This document shows, in pieces, positions 36,400 to 46,420 of a stretch of 64,000 nt of DNA (position 1 is its first letter; each line of letters begins with the position of its first letter). Made by a program: the position numbers and the translations under genes. Origin of the DNA: Magnetospirillum fulvum MGU-K5 (GTDB lineage: Bacteria > Pseudomonadota > Alphaproteobacteria > Rhodospirillales > Magnetospirillaceae). A model generated the notes under the pieces. It did no database searches. It was not told the DNA's origin and worked only from the letters and a program-made list of their open reading frames with translations. Location of the stretch: the NCBI RefSeq assembly GCF_000442515.1, contig NZ_AQPH01000002.1, forward strand, positions 55,087 to 119,086, read 5' to 3'.

Positions 36400-36552
36400 T
36401 CGGTCACGGCTCCTGGTGGTGATGCCCCACAAAGGGCTTGTCCTCCCACATCCCCGCCCGGGTCAACCGCAAATCGTACCAGGAACGGACTTGACGATGG
36501 CAGAGCGGTCGGACCACCCTGGCCGCCGCTGTTTCCCCCCGGAGGTCCGCCC

Positions 36553-37404
36553 GTGAGTCCGTCCTGTCCCTATATTCTGCAAGATGCCGAGCTTGACCGC
36601 TTCTACGCCGAGGACGTGCCGTTCGGTGACCTGACCAGCCGGACACTGGGGCTGGGGCACCAGCCGGGACGGATTCTGTTCCAGGCGCGCGGCGCGATGG
36701 TCGCCTGCTGCACCGAAGAGGCGGCCCGGCTGATCGAGCGGGCGGGTGGACGGGTCGATCGTTGCGTCCCCAGCGGCAGCCCGCGCAATTCCGGCGACGA
36801 ATTGTTGAGCGCCACCGGCCCCGCCGCCGGTCTGCTTGCCGCCTGGAAGGTTGCGCAAACCCTGGTCGAGACCGCTTCGGGGATCGCCACCGCCGCCGCC
36901 ACCATCGTCGCGATGGCCCGCGCCGTCGCCCCCGGCATCGGTGTCGCCTGCACCCGCAAGACCCTGCCGGGAAGCCGCGCCGTCGCGGTCAAGGCGATCC
37001 TGGCCGGGGGGGCCTCGCCGCACCGGCTGGGCCTGTCGGACAGCGTGCTGCTGTTTCCCGAACACCGCGCCTTTTTCCCCGACCAGCCGCTTGATACGAT
37101 GATTGCCGAGTTGAAGGCCGCCTGCCCCGAACGCAAGATCGTCGTCGAGGTCACCGACGCCAAAAGCGCGGTCGCCGCCGCCGAAGCCCGCGCCGACGTG
37201 GTGCAGCTCGAAAAATTCTCACCCGACGCCGTCGCCTGGGTCATCAACGCGATCGGCAAACGCGCCTGCGTCATCGCCGCCGCGGGCGGGGTGAATGCCA
37301 GCAACGCCGCCGCCTATGCCGCCGCCGGAGCCGACGTGCTGGTCACCTCGTCGCCCTATTGGGCCCCGCCCGCCGATGTCGCGGTGACGATCACGCCTGA
37401 ATAA
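36553..37404 (+). CDS. modD: ModD, nicotinate-nucleotide-pyrophosphorylase-like protein
   Basis: The 283-residue protein belongs to the NadC fold (YAEDVPFGDLTSRTLGLG, TRKTLPGSRAVAVKAILAGG, HRLGLSDSVLLFPEH, VVQLEKFSPDAV). The HRLGLSDSVLLFxEH variant fits ModD, a paralogue often found with molybdate-transport and nif genes, rather than house-keeping NadC. Its biochemical role is unclear. The start is a GTG with GGAGG 8 bases upstream. It sits between crcB and the dra/nif region. A diverged NadC is the alternative. Confidence 0.8.
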   Translation: MSPSCPYILQDAELDRFYAEDVPFGDLTSRTLGLGHQPGRILFQARGAMVACCTEEAARLIERAGGRVDRCVPSGSPRNSGDELLSATGPAAGLLAAWKVAQTLVETASGIATAAATIVAMARAVAPGIGVACTRKTLPGSRAVAVKAILAGGASPHRLGLSDSVLLFPEHRAFFPDQPLDTMIAELKAACPERKIVVEVTDAKSAVAAAEARADVVQLEKFSPDAVAWVINAIGKRACVIAAAGGVNASNAAAYAAAGADVLVTSSPYWAPPADVAVTITPE

Positions 37405-37424
37405 TAAGCTGCGCGGGATTGGAT

Positions 37425-37479
37425 GGGTTTCGGGGCTTTGCCCCCGCCCCCATCGGGAGGCACAGCCTCCCGACCCTCC
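37425..37479 (-). repeat. two-hairpin interspersed repeat, copy 1
   Basis: On the minus strand it reads GGTC, stem CGGGAGG/CCTCCCG, GGGGGC spacer, stem GGGGC/GCCCC. It shares its layout with copies at 48437, 49257, 53001 and 63912, with different but paired stem bases. Confidence 0.7.
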
Positions 37480-37592
37480 AGTTTTGCAAGCTAAAAGGGC
37501 GCTCGCCTCTGAACGGGTCCGGGCGGTCGCCCGGTCGCGCAGCGAAATTTCCGCAGCGAATTAAAACGTGATGCGGATCACGCTTTAACCCA

Positions 37593-38000
37593 TCACGGGC
37601 AAACCCCCTCGGTGCGGGGGCAGACCTGGGGCGCGGGGGGATCTTGTGGCTCCAGGCCGACCCAATTGCCCAGCACCGCCTCGTCAAACCCGGCCAGCCG
37701 CCGCCCGTCGCATTCGATCAGCGGGCGGCGGATCAGCAGGGGGTCGAGGCACATCTGGGCTAGCGCCTCGTCGGCGGCGATCGTCTCGGGCACCAGGGCA
37801 CCCGATTTGACTCGCGGCGCAGCACGGTTGAACCAATCGGCCACCGGCCGGTCGCCAAAGAAGCTGCGCAGCGTCGCGGGCGTCCAGGCCTGAACCCGGA
37901 TATCGAGGGCAACGACATCATGACCCGACTGGATCAGGATCTGCTTCTGCCGGGTGTTGTTGATGCATCCCGGCTTCTCATAGAACACGATCACGGCCAT
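37593..38000 (-). CDS. nitrogenase-associated ArsC-like protein
   Basis: The 135-residue thioredoxin-fold protein has GCINNTRQKQIL, where arsenate reductases have a catalytic Cys loop. It matches the ArsC-related nitrogenase-associated family that is typically linked to nif/draTG genes. AAGGAG is 9 bases before the ATG at 38000. It overlaps draG by 23 bases, third in the draT-draG operon. No activity is established for this family as far as I know. Confidence 0.85.
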   Translation of the reverse strand: MAVIVFYEKPGCINNTRQKQILIQSGHDVVALDIRVQAWTPATLRSFFGDRPVADWFNRAAPRVKSGALVPETIAADEALAQMCLDPLLIRRPLIECDGRRLAGFDEAVLGNWVGLEPQDPPAPQVCPRTEGVCP

Positions 38001-38913
38001 TCCCTGCGTCTCCTTCTTCATTTTGTGTTTTCAAGACGTTCGACAGAGCCAACAGCCCGGTGACCTGAGCCCGGATTTCCTCGGCAACAGTTTTGTCGAG
38101 CTTGCCGAGCCAGGCGGCGGGGATATCCCGCACCCCATAGGTCGCCCCGGCCAACATCCCGGCAATCGCCCCGGTGGTGTCGGCATCGCCGCCCTGGTTG
38201 ACCACTTCGGTCAGACAGGACCGGAACGAATCGGTCAGGAAGTAGAAATGCAGCACGGTCTGCATCGTATCGACGATGTAGGCGGTCGATTGCCCGTGGA
38301 AGACTTCGAAGCGAAAAGTCTTGTGCGTCTCGACCAACTGACGGGCGACGTCGCGCGCCTCGCGCATTCCCCGCCCTTCGACCAGCGCCTGAGTCATCCG
38401 CGCAAGGGCCAGGGTGGCATCGTCGGACAGCGGGTGGTTGTGGGTGATGTGCGCCTGAGCGATCGACCAGCGGTCAAGCAGATCGGGCCGCCCCAGCGTC
38501 GCCAGCGCCAGCGGCAGGTTGCGCATCGCCGCGCCGTTGCCGGCATCGCCGTCGCAATAGGCTCCCTCGACGCTGCCATTGGTGATGTAGCGGCGGATGC
38601 CGCGCCGACAGGTATTGCCGACATCGACCGGACCGCTTTTCAGCCAGGCGGCGAACTCGTCGCAAATGTCGGGCAGGTCGAATCCCTGGCGGCGGATCAA
38701 CGACCGCCCCAGGCAAAGCGACATCTCGGTATCGTCGGTGACCTGTCCGGGAGCCAGATGCAGCCAGCCGCCGCCGATCATCTTGCGGTGGAGACGATAT
38801 TTCGCCTCGATCTCGCCCCGCGTCATGAATTCGACGGTCGCCCCCAGCGCATCGCCGACGGCAAAGCCCAGATAGGCCCCCAGGGCACGTTCGATCAGGG
38901 AAGGTTCGGTCAT
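37978..38913 (-). CDS. draG: dinitrogenase reductase activating glycohydrolase
   Basis: The 311-residue enzyme removes ADP-ribose from the regulatory arginine of NifH when conditions favour fixation. Binuclear metal-site motifs are GDALGATVEF, TDDTEMSLCLG and GGDADTTGAIAGMLAGA. It is encoded 60 bases after draT, with the ArsC-like gene overlapping its end. The length is a little above the 294 residues of the Rhodospirillum rubrum enzyme, through a polar C-terminal tail. Confidence 0.95.
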   Translation of the reverse strand: MTEPSLIERALGAYLGFAVGDALGATVEFMTRGEIEAKYRLHRKMIGGGWLHLAPGQVTDDTEMSLCLGRSLIRRQGFDLPDICDEFAAWLKSGPVDVGNTCRRGIRRYITNGSVEGAYCDGDAGNGAAMRNLPLALATLGRPDLLDRWSIAQAHITHNHPLSDDATLALARMTQALVEGRGMREARDVARQLVETHKTFRFEVFHGQSTAYIVDTMQTVLHFYFLTDSFRSCLTEVVNQGGDADTTGAIAGMLAGATYGVRDIPAAWLGKLDKTVAEEIRAQVTGLLALSNVLKTQNEEGDAGNGRDRVL

Positions 38914-38973
38914 CAGGGCCTCTCGGTCATCATCGGAATCAAGTGGTGGCTCACCGGCCGCGCCGCCAAGCCG

Positions 38974-39801
38974 TCACAGGTAATCGGCGCGAACCCGGTA
39001 ATCGCCGCCGATCACCAGGAACTCGCCCTCGCCCTTCAGCGGGTGGAGCGACAGCAGGGTGTTGAAGAACAACACCTTCACCACCGGCACCCGCACGGTC
39101 AGGATGGTGTCGCCGAAACAATCGGCCACCCCCCGGTCGCTGGAAAAAGACGCCAGATTGTTGAGACGCATCACCACGGTCTTGCGGTCGATCCGCTCGA
39201 CGATCTGATGCTCTTCAAACGAATTGACCCCCCGAAAGAGAGTGATATGGCGCTCGCCGGGGGAATAATGAACGGCGAGCGCCCATTGACAGAATTCGTA
39301 GAGAATATCGAGCTGACAATATATTGAATTATTATGAAATCTGCTGGACATCTTTTCTTCGACATAGGATATCCAGCCCGGCGTCGAAAAGCGCGTAATC
39401 ATCTCTTTATGATAGGTCGGGAACAGACCGAACCTGCTTTCGACCCAGCCTTTCAACACCGCGCCTTCGGGGCCATTCGAATCGTAGCCCCAGCCTTTCA
39501 ACAGGCGCAGGAAGCTCGAACGATAGCGGCGCGGCCCGCCCTCACCCTTCGTTGTCCCGGTCTCATGCTGCTCGGGATCGATCCCGAACATCGCCTGCAT
39601 ATATTTTAAAAAGGCATCGCCCGCGTCGGCCAAACCCTCGGACCGGGCCAGCATTTCGAACAGGCGGCGATTCATCTCAAGCACGCCGGACAGATGAATT
39701 TCGCGCGGGTCCTCGTTAAAGGCATCACTGCCCAACAGGTTGGTGGAAAGTCCCACCAGATTGGTGCTGTGTCCAAGTCGGCGATGTGTCGGCTGGTCCA
39801 T
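38974..39801 (-). CDS. draT: NAD+-dinitrogenase-reductase ADP-D-ribosyltransferase
   Basis: The 275-residue enzyme inactivates NifH by ADP-ribosylating its Arg in response to ammonium or darkness. The N-terminal LGHSTNLVGLSTNLLGSDAFN matches Rhodospirillum DraT, with later LTLF-type strand ITLFRGVNSFEEH. I set the start at 39801 because it aligns with the family N-terminus. It also leaves the NifA sites and a promoter-like pair (39820-39848) upstream. A longer in-frame extension to 39963 would run through those sites. Divergent from nifH. Confidence 0.93.
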   Translation of the reverse strand: MDQPTHRRLGHSTNLVGLSTNLLGSDAFNEDPREIHLSGVLEMNRRLFEMLARSEGLADAGDAFLKYMQAMFGIDPEQHETGTTKGEGGPRRYRSSFLRLLKGWGYDSNGPEGAVLKGWVESRFGLFPTYHKEMITRFSTPGWISYVEEKMSSRFHNNSIYCQLDILYEFCQWALAVHYSPGERHITLFRGVNSFEEHQIVERIDRKTVVMRLNNLASFSSDRGVADCFGDTILTVRVPVVKVLFFNTLLSLHPLKGEGEFLVIGGDYRVRADYL

Positions 39802-39819
39802 GGCGGGCGAAGGGCTCTC

Positions 39820-39848
39820 TATCAAAAGGGGCCGATCCGACAATGCAA
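39820..39848 (-). promoter_or_regulatory. putative sigma-70 promoter of draT
   Basis: On the minus strand TTGCAT (complement 39843-39848), 17 bases, TTGATA (complement 39820-39825), ending 19 bases before the chosen draT ATG. This supports constitutive, NifA-independent dra expression. Confidence 0.35.
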
Positions 39849-39897
39849 GAAGCATACCCACACCGATCCCGCCCAGACACCCCTGTCGGACCGCCGC

Positions 39898-39913
39898 TGT
39901 TCGGCTTCGAACA
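39898..39913 (+). promoter_or_regulatory. NifA upstream activator site 1
   Basis: TGT-TCGGCTTCGA-ACA is an exact TGT-N10-ACA NifA site, centred about 150 bases upstream of the nifH -24 element. Confidence 0.85.
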
Positions 39914-39927
39914 CTCGTTCGTCGGGT

Positions 39928-39943
39928 TGTCGCGTTCCGAACA
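39928..39943 (+). promoter_or_regulatory. NifA upstream activator site 2
   Basis: TGT-CGCGTTCCGA-ACA is a second exact TGT-N10-ACA site, offset by 30 bases (about three helical turns) from site 1, so both lie on nearly the same DNA face. Confidence 0.85.
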
Positions 39944-39981
39944 GCCGCCTGTTTTTTAGGCATCTGCCTCGCGACACTCGA

Positions 39982-41021
<1,040 letters not shown>

Positions 41022-41039
41022 AGCCGGACCGTTCCGCCC

Positions 41040-41070
41040 GTCCCACCGGTTGCGATCCGGCCGGTGGGAC
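41040..41070 (+). promoter_or_regulatory. nifH-nifD intercistronic hairpin
   Basis: GTCCCACCGG (41040-41049) pairs with CCGGTGGGAC (41061-41070), with outer CCGCC/GGCGG extension. No T run follows. Such hairpins are known to stabilise or process the upstream nifH message, giving excess NifH over NifDK. Confidence 0.7.
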
Positions 41071-41108
41071 AGGCGGAGGATAAAGAACACGCGGAAAGGA
41101 GAAGGGGC

Positions 41109-42563
41109 ATGAGCCTCGACAACATCAACGACACCGCCGCCAACGAGGCCCTGATCAAGGAAGTCCTCGATCAGTATCCCGAAAAGGCTGCGAAGAAGCG
41201 TGCGCGCCACCTCGGCACCGTCAAGTCCGACGCCGAAGGCAACCCGACCTGTGGCGTCAAATCCAACATCAAATCCGTCCCCGGCGTGATGACCGTCCGT
41301 GGCTGCGCCTATGCGGGTGCCAAGGGCGTGGTGTGGGGTCCGGTCAAGGACATGGTCCACATCTCGCACGGCCCGATCGGCTGCGGTCAGTATTCCTGGT
41401 CTCAGCGCCGCAACTACTTCACCGGCACCGTCGGCATCGACAGCTTCGTCACCATGCAGGTGACCTCGGACTTCCAGGAACGCGACATCGTTTTCGGTGG
41501 CGACAAGAACCTGGACAAGATGATCGACGAGCTTGAGGTCCTGTTCCCGCTCAACAACGGCATCTCGATCCTGTCCGAATGCCCGATCGGTCTGATCGGC
41601 GACGACATCGAGGCCGTGTCGAAGAAGAAGGGCAAGGAACTCGGCAAGAAGGTCATTCCGGTCCGCTGCGAAGGCTTCCGCGGCGTGTCCCAGTCGCTTG
41701 GCCACCACATCGCCAATGACGCGATCCGGGATTGGGTGTTCGACAAGGGTATCCCCGAGTGGGAAGGCACCCCCTACGACGTCAACCTGATCGCCGACTA
41801 CAACATCGGCGGCGACGCCTGGCCGTCGCGCAAGTTGCTGGAAGAGATCGGTCTGCGCGTGATCGGCTCGTGGTCCGGCGACGCGACCCTGGCCGAAATC
41901 GAGCGCGCCCCCCGCGCCAAGCTGAACCTCATCCACTGCTACCGGTCGATGAACTACATCTGCCGCCACATGGAAGAGAAGTACGAAATTCCGTGGGTGG
42001 AATATAACTTCTTCGGCCCGACCCAGATCGCCGCCAGCTTGCGCAAGATCGCTGCTCAGTTCGACGAGACCATCCAGGCTAATGCCGAGAAGGTGATCGC
42101 CAAGTACCAGCCGCTGGTCGATGGCGTGCTCGCCCGCTTCAAGCCCCGGCTCGAAGGCAAGACCGTCATGCTGTATGTCGGCGGCCTGCGCCCTCGTCAC
42201 ACCGCGACCGCCTATGACGATCTCGGCATGGTCATCGTCGGCACCGGCTACGAATTCGCCCACAACGACGATTATCAGCGCACCGGCCATTACCTGAAGG
42301 AAGGCACGCTGATTTACGACGACGTCTCCGAATTCGAGTTGGAGAAGTTCATCGAAAAGCTGCGTCCCGACTTGGTCGGCTCCGGCATCAAGGAGAAGTA
42401 CTCGACCCAGAAGATGGGCGTGCCCTTCCGCCAGATGCATTCGTGGGATTATTCCGGCCCCTATCACGGCTATGACGGCTTCGCCATCTTTGCCCGTGAC
42501 ATGGACATGGCCGTCAATGCCCCGATCTGGAGCAAGCTGAAGGCCCCGTGGAAGGCCGCGTAA
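41109..42563 (+). CDS. nifD: nitrogenase molybdenum-iron protein alpha chain
   Basis: The 484-residue subunit holds half the P-cluster and all FeMo-cofactor ligands. P-cluster cysteines occur in [21 protein letters not shown] and [11 protein letters not shown]. The FeMo-co cysteine lies in [12 protein letters not shown]. The FeMo-co histidine is in [19 protein letters not shown]. Molybdenum-type rather than vanadium-type features and length. AAGGAGAAGGGG precedes the ATG. Confidence 0.99.
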   Translation: MSLDNINDTAANEALIKEVLDQYPEKAAKKRARHLGTVKSDAEGNPTCGVKSNIKSVPGVMTVRGCAYAGAKGVVWGPVKDMVHISHGPIGCGQYSWSQRRNYFTGTVGIDSFVTMQVTSDFQERDIVFGGDKNLDKMIDELEVLFPLNNGISILSECPIGLIGDDIEAVSKKKGKELGKKVIPVRCEGFRGVSQSLGHHIANDAIRDWVFDKGIPEWEGTPYDVNLIADYNIGGDAWPSRKLLEEIGLRVIGSWSGDATLAEIERAPRAKLNLIHCYRSMNYICRHMEEKYEIPWVEYNFFGPTQIAASLRKIAAQFDETIQANAEKVIAKYQPLVDGVLARFKPRLEGKTVMLYVGGLRPRHTATAYDDLGMVIVGTGYEFAHNDDYQRTGHYLKEGTLIYDDVSEFELEKFIEKLRPDLVGSGIKEKYSTQKMGVPFRQMHSWDYSGPYHGYDGFAIFARDMDMAVNAPIWSKLKAPWKAA

Positions 42564-42608
42564 AGCGCCTCCCCAGGTTCCGACCTACGATCGTTCGCAC
42601 GTAAATTC

Positions 42609-42648
42609 CCTCCCCGCGTGTCGCCCAATATCCGGGGGCGCGGGGAGG
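42609..42648 (+). promoter_or_regulatory. nifD-nifK intercistronic hairpin
   Basis: CCTCCCCGCG (42609-42618) pairs with CGCGGGGAGG (42639-42648), a perfect 10-bp stem ending 20 bases before the nifK ATG. It may mark an RNA-processing site or tune nifK translation. Confidence 0.65.
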
Positions 42649-42668
42649 CGGGAAGGAGTTTGTTTGTC

Positions 42669-44204
42669 ATGCCCCAGAGCGCCGACAACATCAAAGACCA
42701 CATCTCCCTGTTCTCGGAGCCCGAGTACACGAAGCTGCTGGCGGAAAAGAAGGCCCAGTTCGAGTGCCGTCCGACCGACGACGCCGTTGCGGCCCAGCTC
42801 GAATATTCCAAGTCGTGGGAATATCGCGAAAAGAACTTCGCCCGTGAGCACGCCGTCATCAACCCGCACAAGGCTTGCCAGCCGCTGGGCGCGGTGTTCG
42901 CCGCCGCCGGGTTCGAAGAGACCCTGCCCTACGTCCACGGCTCGCAGGGCTGCGCCGCCTACTTCCGGTCGCACCTCGCCCGTCACTTCAAGGAATCCTC
43001 GGCCTGCGTGTCCGACTCGATGACGGAAGACGCGGCGGTGTTCGGCGGCCTCAACAACATCGTCGAGGGCCTTCAGAACGCTCTGAAGCTCTACAAGCCC
43101 AAGATGATTGCGGTTTCGACCACCTGCATGGCCGAAGTCATCGGCGACGATCTGTCCGCCTTCATCGGCACCGCCAAGGAAAAGGAATCGGTTCCGGCCG
43201 ACTTCCCGGTTCCCTTCGCCCACACCCCCTCGTTCGTCGGCAGCCACGTCGTCGGCTACGACAACATGATCAAGGGCGTTCTCAACTACTTCTGGGATCG
43301 GGCCCAGGGTGAAGTGACCCGGGGCGAATCGAACGGCAAGATCAACATCATCCCCGGCTTCGACGGGTACGCCACCGCCAACAACCGGGAACTGAAGCGG
43401 TATCTCGACACGATGGGCGTCGATTACACCGTGATCAGCGACGTCTCCGACGTGTTCGACACGCCGACCGACGGCGTCTACCGGATGTATGATGGCGGCA
43501 CCAAGCTTGACGACGTCCGCGACGCGATCAACGCCAAGGCCACCATCGCCCTGCAGGAATATTGCTCGGCGAAGACGGTCGAATACATCGAGTCGAAGGG
43601 TCAGCCGACCGCGTCCTTCAACTATCCGCTGGGCATCAGCGCGACCGACGCCCTGCTGATGAAGATTTCGGAACTGTCGGGCAAGCCGATCCCCGAGAGC
43701 ATCGAAAAGGAACGCGGCCGTCTGGTCGATGCCATCGCCGACAGCCAGGCTTGGTTGCACGGCAAGAAAGTCGCCCTGTTCGGCGATCCCGACTTCGTCT
43801 ACGCGATGGCCGTGTTCCTGATGGAACTGGGCTGCGAACCCACCCACTGCCTGTGCACCAACGCCGGCAAGGAATGGGAAGCGAAGATGAAGGAGCTTCT
43901 CGCCTCCAACCCCTTCGGCGCTGACGCCAAGGTGTGGGTCGGCAAGGATCTGTGGCACCTCCGCTCGCTGCTGTTCACCGAGCCGACCGACCTCATCATC
44001 GGCAGCTCGTATGGCAAGTATCTGGAAAAGGACACCGGAATTCCGCTGGTCCGTCTGACCTTCCCGATCTTCGACCGTCACCACCACCACCGCTTCCCGA
44101 TCTTCGGCTATCAGGGCGCGTTGCGGGTGCTGGTCGAAATCCTCGACCGGATCTTCGAAGTGACCGACGCCTCGAGCGACATCTCCTACGACCTTACGCG
44201 CTAA
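42669..44204 (+). CDS. nifK: nitrogenase molybdenum-iron protein beta chain
   Basis: The 511-residue subunit supplies the other P-cluster cysteines: HKACQPLGAVFA, HGSQGCAAYFRSH and STTCMAEVIGDDL. GAAGGAG lies upstream of the ATG. It ends the nifHDK operon, with a strong terminator 31 bases later. No nifT, nifE, nifN or nifX follows, so the cofactor genes must be elsewhere. Confidence 0.99.
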   Translation: MPQSADNIKDHISLFSEPEYTKLLAEKKAQFECRPTDDAVAAQLEYSKSWEYREKNFAREHAVINPHKACQPLGAVFAAAGFEETLPYVHGSQGCAAYFRSHLARHFKESSACVSDSMTEDAAVFGGLNNIVEGLQNALKLYKPKMIAVSTTCMAEVIGDDLSAFIGTAKEKESVPADFPVPFAHTPSFVGSHVVGYDNMIKGVLNYFWDRAQGEVTRGESNGKINIIPGFDGYATANNRELKRYLDTMGVDYTVISDVSDVFDTPTDGVYRMYDGGTKLDDVRDAINAKATIALQEYCSAKTVEYIESKGQPTASFNYPLGISATDALLMKISELSGKPIPESIEKERGRLVDAIADSQAWLHGKKVALFGDPDFVYAMAVFLMELGCEPTHCLCTNAGKEWEAKMKELLASNPFGADAKVWVGKDLWHLRSLLFTEPTDLIIGSSYGKYLEKDTGIPLVRLTFPIFDRHHHHRFPIFGYQGALRVLVEILDRIFEVTDASSDISYDLTR

Positions 44205-44234
44205 TTCCTCTCTTCTCTCGCGCGTAAGGACGGG

Positions 44235-44264
44235 AAGCCCCGGAGCCAACAGCTCCGGGGCTTT
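44235..44264 (+). terminator. nifHDK terminator
   Basis: AAGCCCCGGAGC (44235-44246) pairs with GCTCCGGGGCTT (44252-44263), with a 5-base loop and a short T-rich tail. Confidence 0.85.
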
Positions 44265-44304
44265 CGCTTTGTGTCAGAGGTGAAATCGGGTCAGGCGGCA
44301 GAGA

Positions 44305-44325
44305 TGCGCGGGTTAAGCCCGCGCA
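44305..44325 (-). terminator. hairpin after the enoyl-CoA hydratase gene
   Basis: TGCGCGGG (44305-44312) pairs with CCCGCGCA (44318-44325), 5-base loop. It lies 20 bases beyond the stop of the minus-strand gene. No strong T tract. Confidence 0.45.
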
Positions 44326-44344
44326 CGACGAGAAAGCGAGGCCG

Positions 44345-45121
44345 TTATCGGTTGCGGAAGGCCGGGCTGCGCTTCTCGATGAAGGCGGCCATTCCTTCCT
44401 TCTGATCCTCGGTGGCGAAGGTGGCGTGGAACAGGCGGCGTTCGAAGCGGATGCCCTGCGACAACGGCGTTTCGAAGGCGGCGTTGACCGCTTCCTTGGC
44501 CAGCAGCACCACCGGACGGCTCAGGGACGCGATCTTGTCGGCGACCTTCACCGCCTCGTCGATCAGTTCGGCCAGGGGGACGACCCGGCTGACCAGACCG
44601 GCGCGCTCGGCCTCGACCGCGTCGATCATCCGGCCGGTCAGGACCATTTCCATCGCCTTGGCCTTGCCGACGGCACGAACCAGACGCTGGGTTCCGCCCG
44701 CACCGGGAATGGTGCCGATGGTGATCTCGGGCTGACCGAACTTGGCATTGTCGGCGGCCAGGATGAAATCGCACATCATCGCCACTTCACAGCCGCCACC
44801 CAGGGCGAACCCGGCGACCGCCGCCACCACCGGCTTGCGGCAGGTGGTGATCCGTTCCCAGCCATTGGTGATGAAATCGGCGAGATAGGCATCGATGAAG
44901 GTCTTCGACGCCATTTCCTTGATGTCGGCCCCGGCGGCGAACGCCTTTTCCGAGCCGGTCAGGACGATTGCCCCGATCTCGTCGTCAGCCTCGAAGGCGT
45001 CGAGCGCCTGACCCAATTCGCGGACCAGCGCGGAACACAGCGCGTTCAACGCCTTGGGCCGGTTCAGGGTGATCAGGCCGACATGACGGCGGGTTTCGAC
45101 GGTGATGTTTTCGTAAGCCAT
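44345..45121 (-). CDS. enoyl-CoA hydratase
   Basis: The 258-residue crotonase-family enzyme hydrates trans-2-enoyl-CoA in fatty-acid or amino-acid breakdown. The two catalytic glutamates are present ([14 protein letters not shown] and [20 protein letters not shown]), as is the oxyanion-hole [11 protein letters not shown]. The set fits mitochondrial-type ECHS1/FadB1x hydratases. It ends the operon mutM-small exported protein-hydratase. Confidence 0.93.
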   Translation of the reverse strand: MAYENITVETRRHVGLITLNRPKALNALCSALVRELGQALDAFEADDEIGAIVLTGSEKAFAAGADIKEMASKTFIDAYLADFITNGWERITTCRKPVVAAVAGFALGGGCEVAMMCDFILAADNAKFGQPEITIGTIPGAGGTQRLVRAVGKAKAMEMVLTGRMIDAVEAERAGLVSRVVPLAELIDEAVKVADKIASLSRPVVLLAKEAVNAAFETPLSQGIRFERRLFHATFATEDQKEGMAAFIEKRSPAFRNR

Positions 45122-45150
45122 GGATGAAGAATCCTTCCCTGCGGATGGGG

Positions 45151-45516
45151 TCATTCCGGCGCGACGGCGAAGTGAATGGTGACGCCGCCCCGATCGGCGG
45201 CGGGAGCCAAGCGCAACACTTCGGACTCGCGGCGATAGACCGTGTCGCTCTCGCGGGTCCAACCCAACTGAGGCAACGTGGCGGCGTAAAAGCGGAGAAT
45301 GTCGGCGATGGGCGCCGTTCCCCGGGCATAGGCTTCGACGATGCGGCCGTTGGGGGAGTCGAACGACACCCCCGCGCCCTCGATTTCGGTCAATCCGGGC
45401 GCCAGCGGAAGGTCCTCGTAAGTCCCGAGGAATCCCCCAGCGCACGCCGGGCCGGAAGCGGTGGCGACGAAAACGGCAAGAACAAGCGCAAGGAACCGGA
45501 TAGGTGCCATAGACAT
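45151..45516 (-). CDS. small exported hypothetical protein
   Basis: The 121-residue precursor has a signal peptide ending ACA-GG ([17 protein letters not shown]...). The mature part has the pattern [32 protein letters not shown], ending in beta strands. The PQLGW-type motif occurs in small periplasmic proteins of alphaproteobacteria that accompany enoyl-CoA hydratase genes, from memory. Function unknown. It begins 10 bases after mutM ends. Confidence 0.7.
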   Translation of the reverse strand: MSMAPIRFLALVLAVFVATASGPACAGGFLGTYEDLPLAPGLTEIEGAGVSFDSPNGRIVEAYARGTAPIADILRFYAATLPQLGWTRESDTVYRRESEVLRLAPAADRGGVTIHFAVAPE

Positions 45517-45526
45517 GGCTATACCA

Positions 45527-46366
45527 TCACCTTTGCCGCCGTGCACAATAGAAAGTGGACCGTCCCCCCTGGACAATCCGTTCAATGCCGGGACAACTGG
45601 GCGGACCGGCGCAGTCGGGGCAAGGTTGCCCAGCGCGGCCATAGACTTTGAAGCCATGTTGGAAATAGCCCAGTTCGCCGTCGGGGCGGACGTGATCGCG
45701 CAGCGACGAGCCCCCGGCGGCGATCGCTTCGCGCAGCACCGCCTTGATCGCCGCGACCAGCGCGACCAACTCTGGCCCGCTGACCGCGCCTGCCGGGCGC
45801 AGCGGTGAAATCCCGGCGCGGAACAGGCTTTCGCAGACATAGATGTTGCCCAGCCCGGCCACCAGGCTCTGATCGAGCAGCGCCAGCTTGATCGCGGTCA
45901 TCTTGCCCGCCAACGCCGCGCCCAGGATGTCGGCGTCGAAGGAATCCTCCAACGGCTCCGGCCCCAGCCCGGCCAGCAGCGGATGGGTCGCAAGCTCGGC
46001 CTCGGTGGTCAGATCGAGCAGACCGAACCGGCGCGGATCGGTCATCGTCACCATCGTCGCGTTGTCGGTGACGAAGGCGACATGGTCATGCGGGCCGGGG
46101 GGCGTGTTGACGAGGCCCGAGATCACCATCCGCCCCGACATGCCGAGATGGCCGAGCAGAACCAGCCCGCTGTCGAAATGAGCCAACAGATATTTCGCCC
46201 GCCGCCCCACCGCGACAAAGCGGCGGCCGGTCAGGCGTTCGGCAAAATCCGTGGGGAAGGGGCGACGCAGCCCGGCGCGGCGAACCGTGACAGACGTCAG
46301 GGTGCGGTCGAGCCAGACCCGCTCCAGACCACGGGCAACCGTTTCGACCTCGGGTAATTCCGGCAT
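45527..46366 (-). CDS. mutM: formamidopyrimidine-DNA glycosylase with altered zinc finger
   Basis: The 279-residue repair enzyme excises 8-oxoguanine. PELPEVETVARGLE (catalytic Pro2/Glu3), the Lys in GRRAKYLL and the H2TH region VAGLGNIYVCESLFRAGISP are all intact. The C-terminal zinc finger is unusual. The first pair CPDC is normal, but the second pair reads CARRQ where CxxC is expected, so the fourth ligand is Arg. An inserted AGPPSC adds another cysteine. Zinc binding may be altered or use the extra cysteine. Confidence 0.93.
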   Translation of the reverse strand: MPELPEVETVARGLERVWLDRTLTSVTVRRAGLRRPFPTDFAERLTGRRFVAVGRRAKYLLAHFDSGLVLLGHLGMSGRMVISGLVNTPPGPHDHVAFVTDNATMVTMTDPRRFGLLDLTTEAELATHPLLAGLGPEPLEDSFDADILGAALAGKMTAIKLALLDQSLVAGLGNIYVCESLFRAGISPLRPAGAVSGPELVALVAAIKAVLREAIAAGGSSLRDHVRPDGELGYFQHGFKVYGRAGQPCPDCAGPPSCPGIERIVQGGRSTFYCARRQR

Positions 46367-46420
46367 TGAAAACCGTCTCCAGAACCGGCGGCGGGACCGT
46401 TCCCGCCGCCGTCCCGAAGA

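Noticed and set aside
36400..36552. Fluoride riboswitch before crcB
   Set aside because: A GGGGATG and a later CACCAGGAGCC were noticed, but the conserved pseudoknot segments could not be lined up. A covariance search with the fluoride motif would decide.
37405..37592. Possible small gene between modD and the ArsC-like gene
   Set aside because: Only a short minus-strand frame exists, overlapping the interspersed repeat; it has no start signal or recognisable sequence.
44205..44344. A fourth copy of the convergent-gene element between nifK and the hydratase gene
   Set aside because: The region is convergent and has two hairpins, but the GCCAA, GGAT-loop and GCCCGGCGA core is absent.
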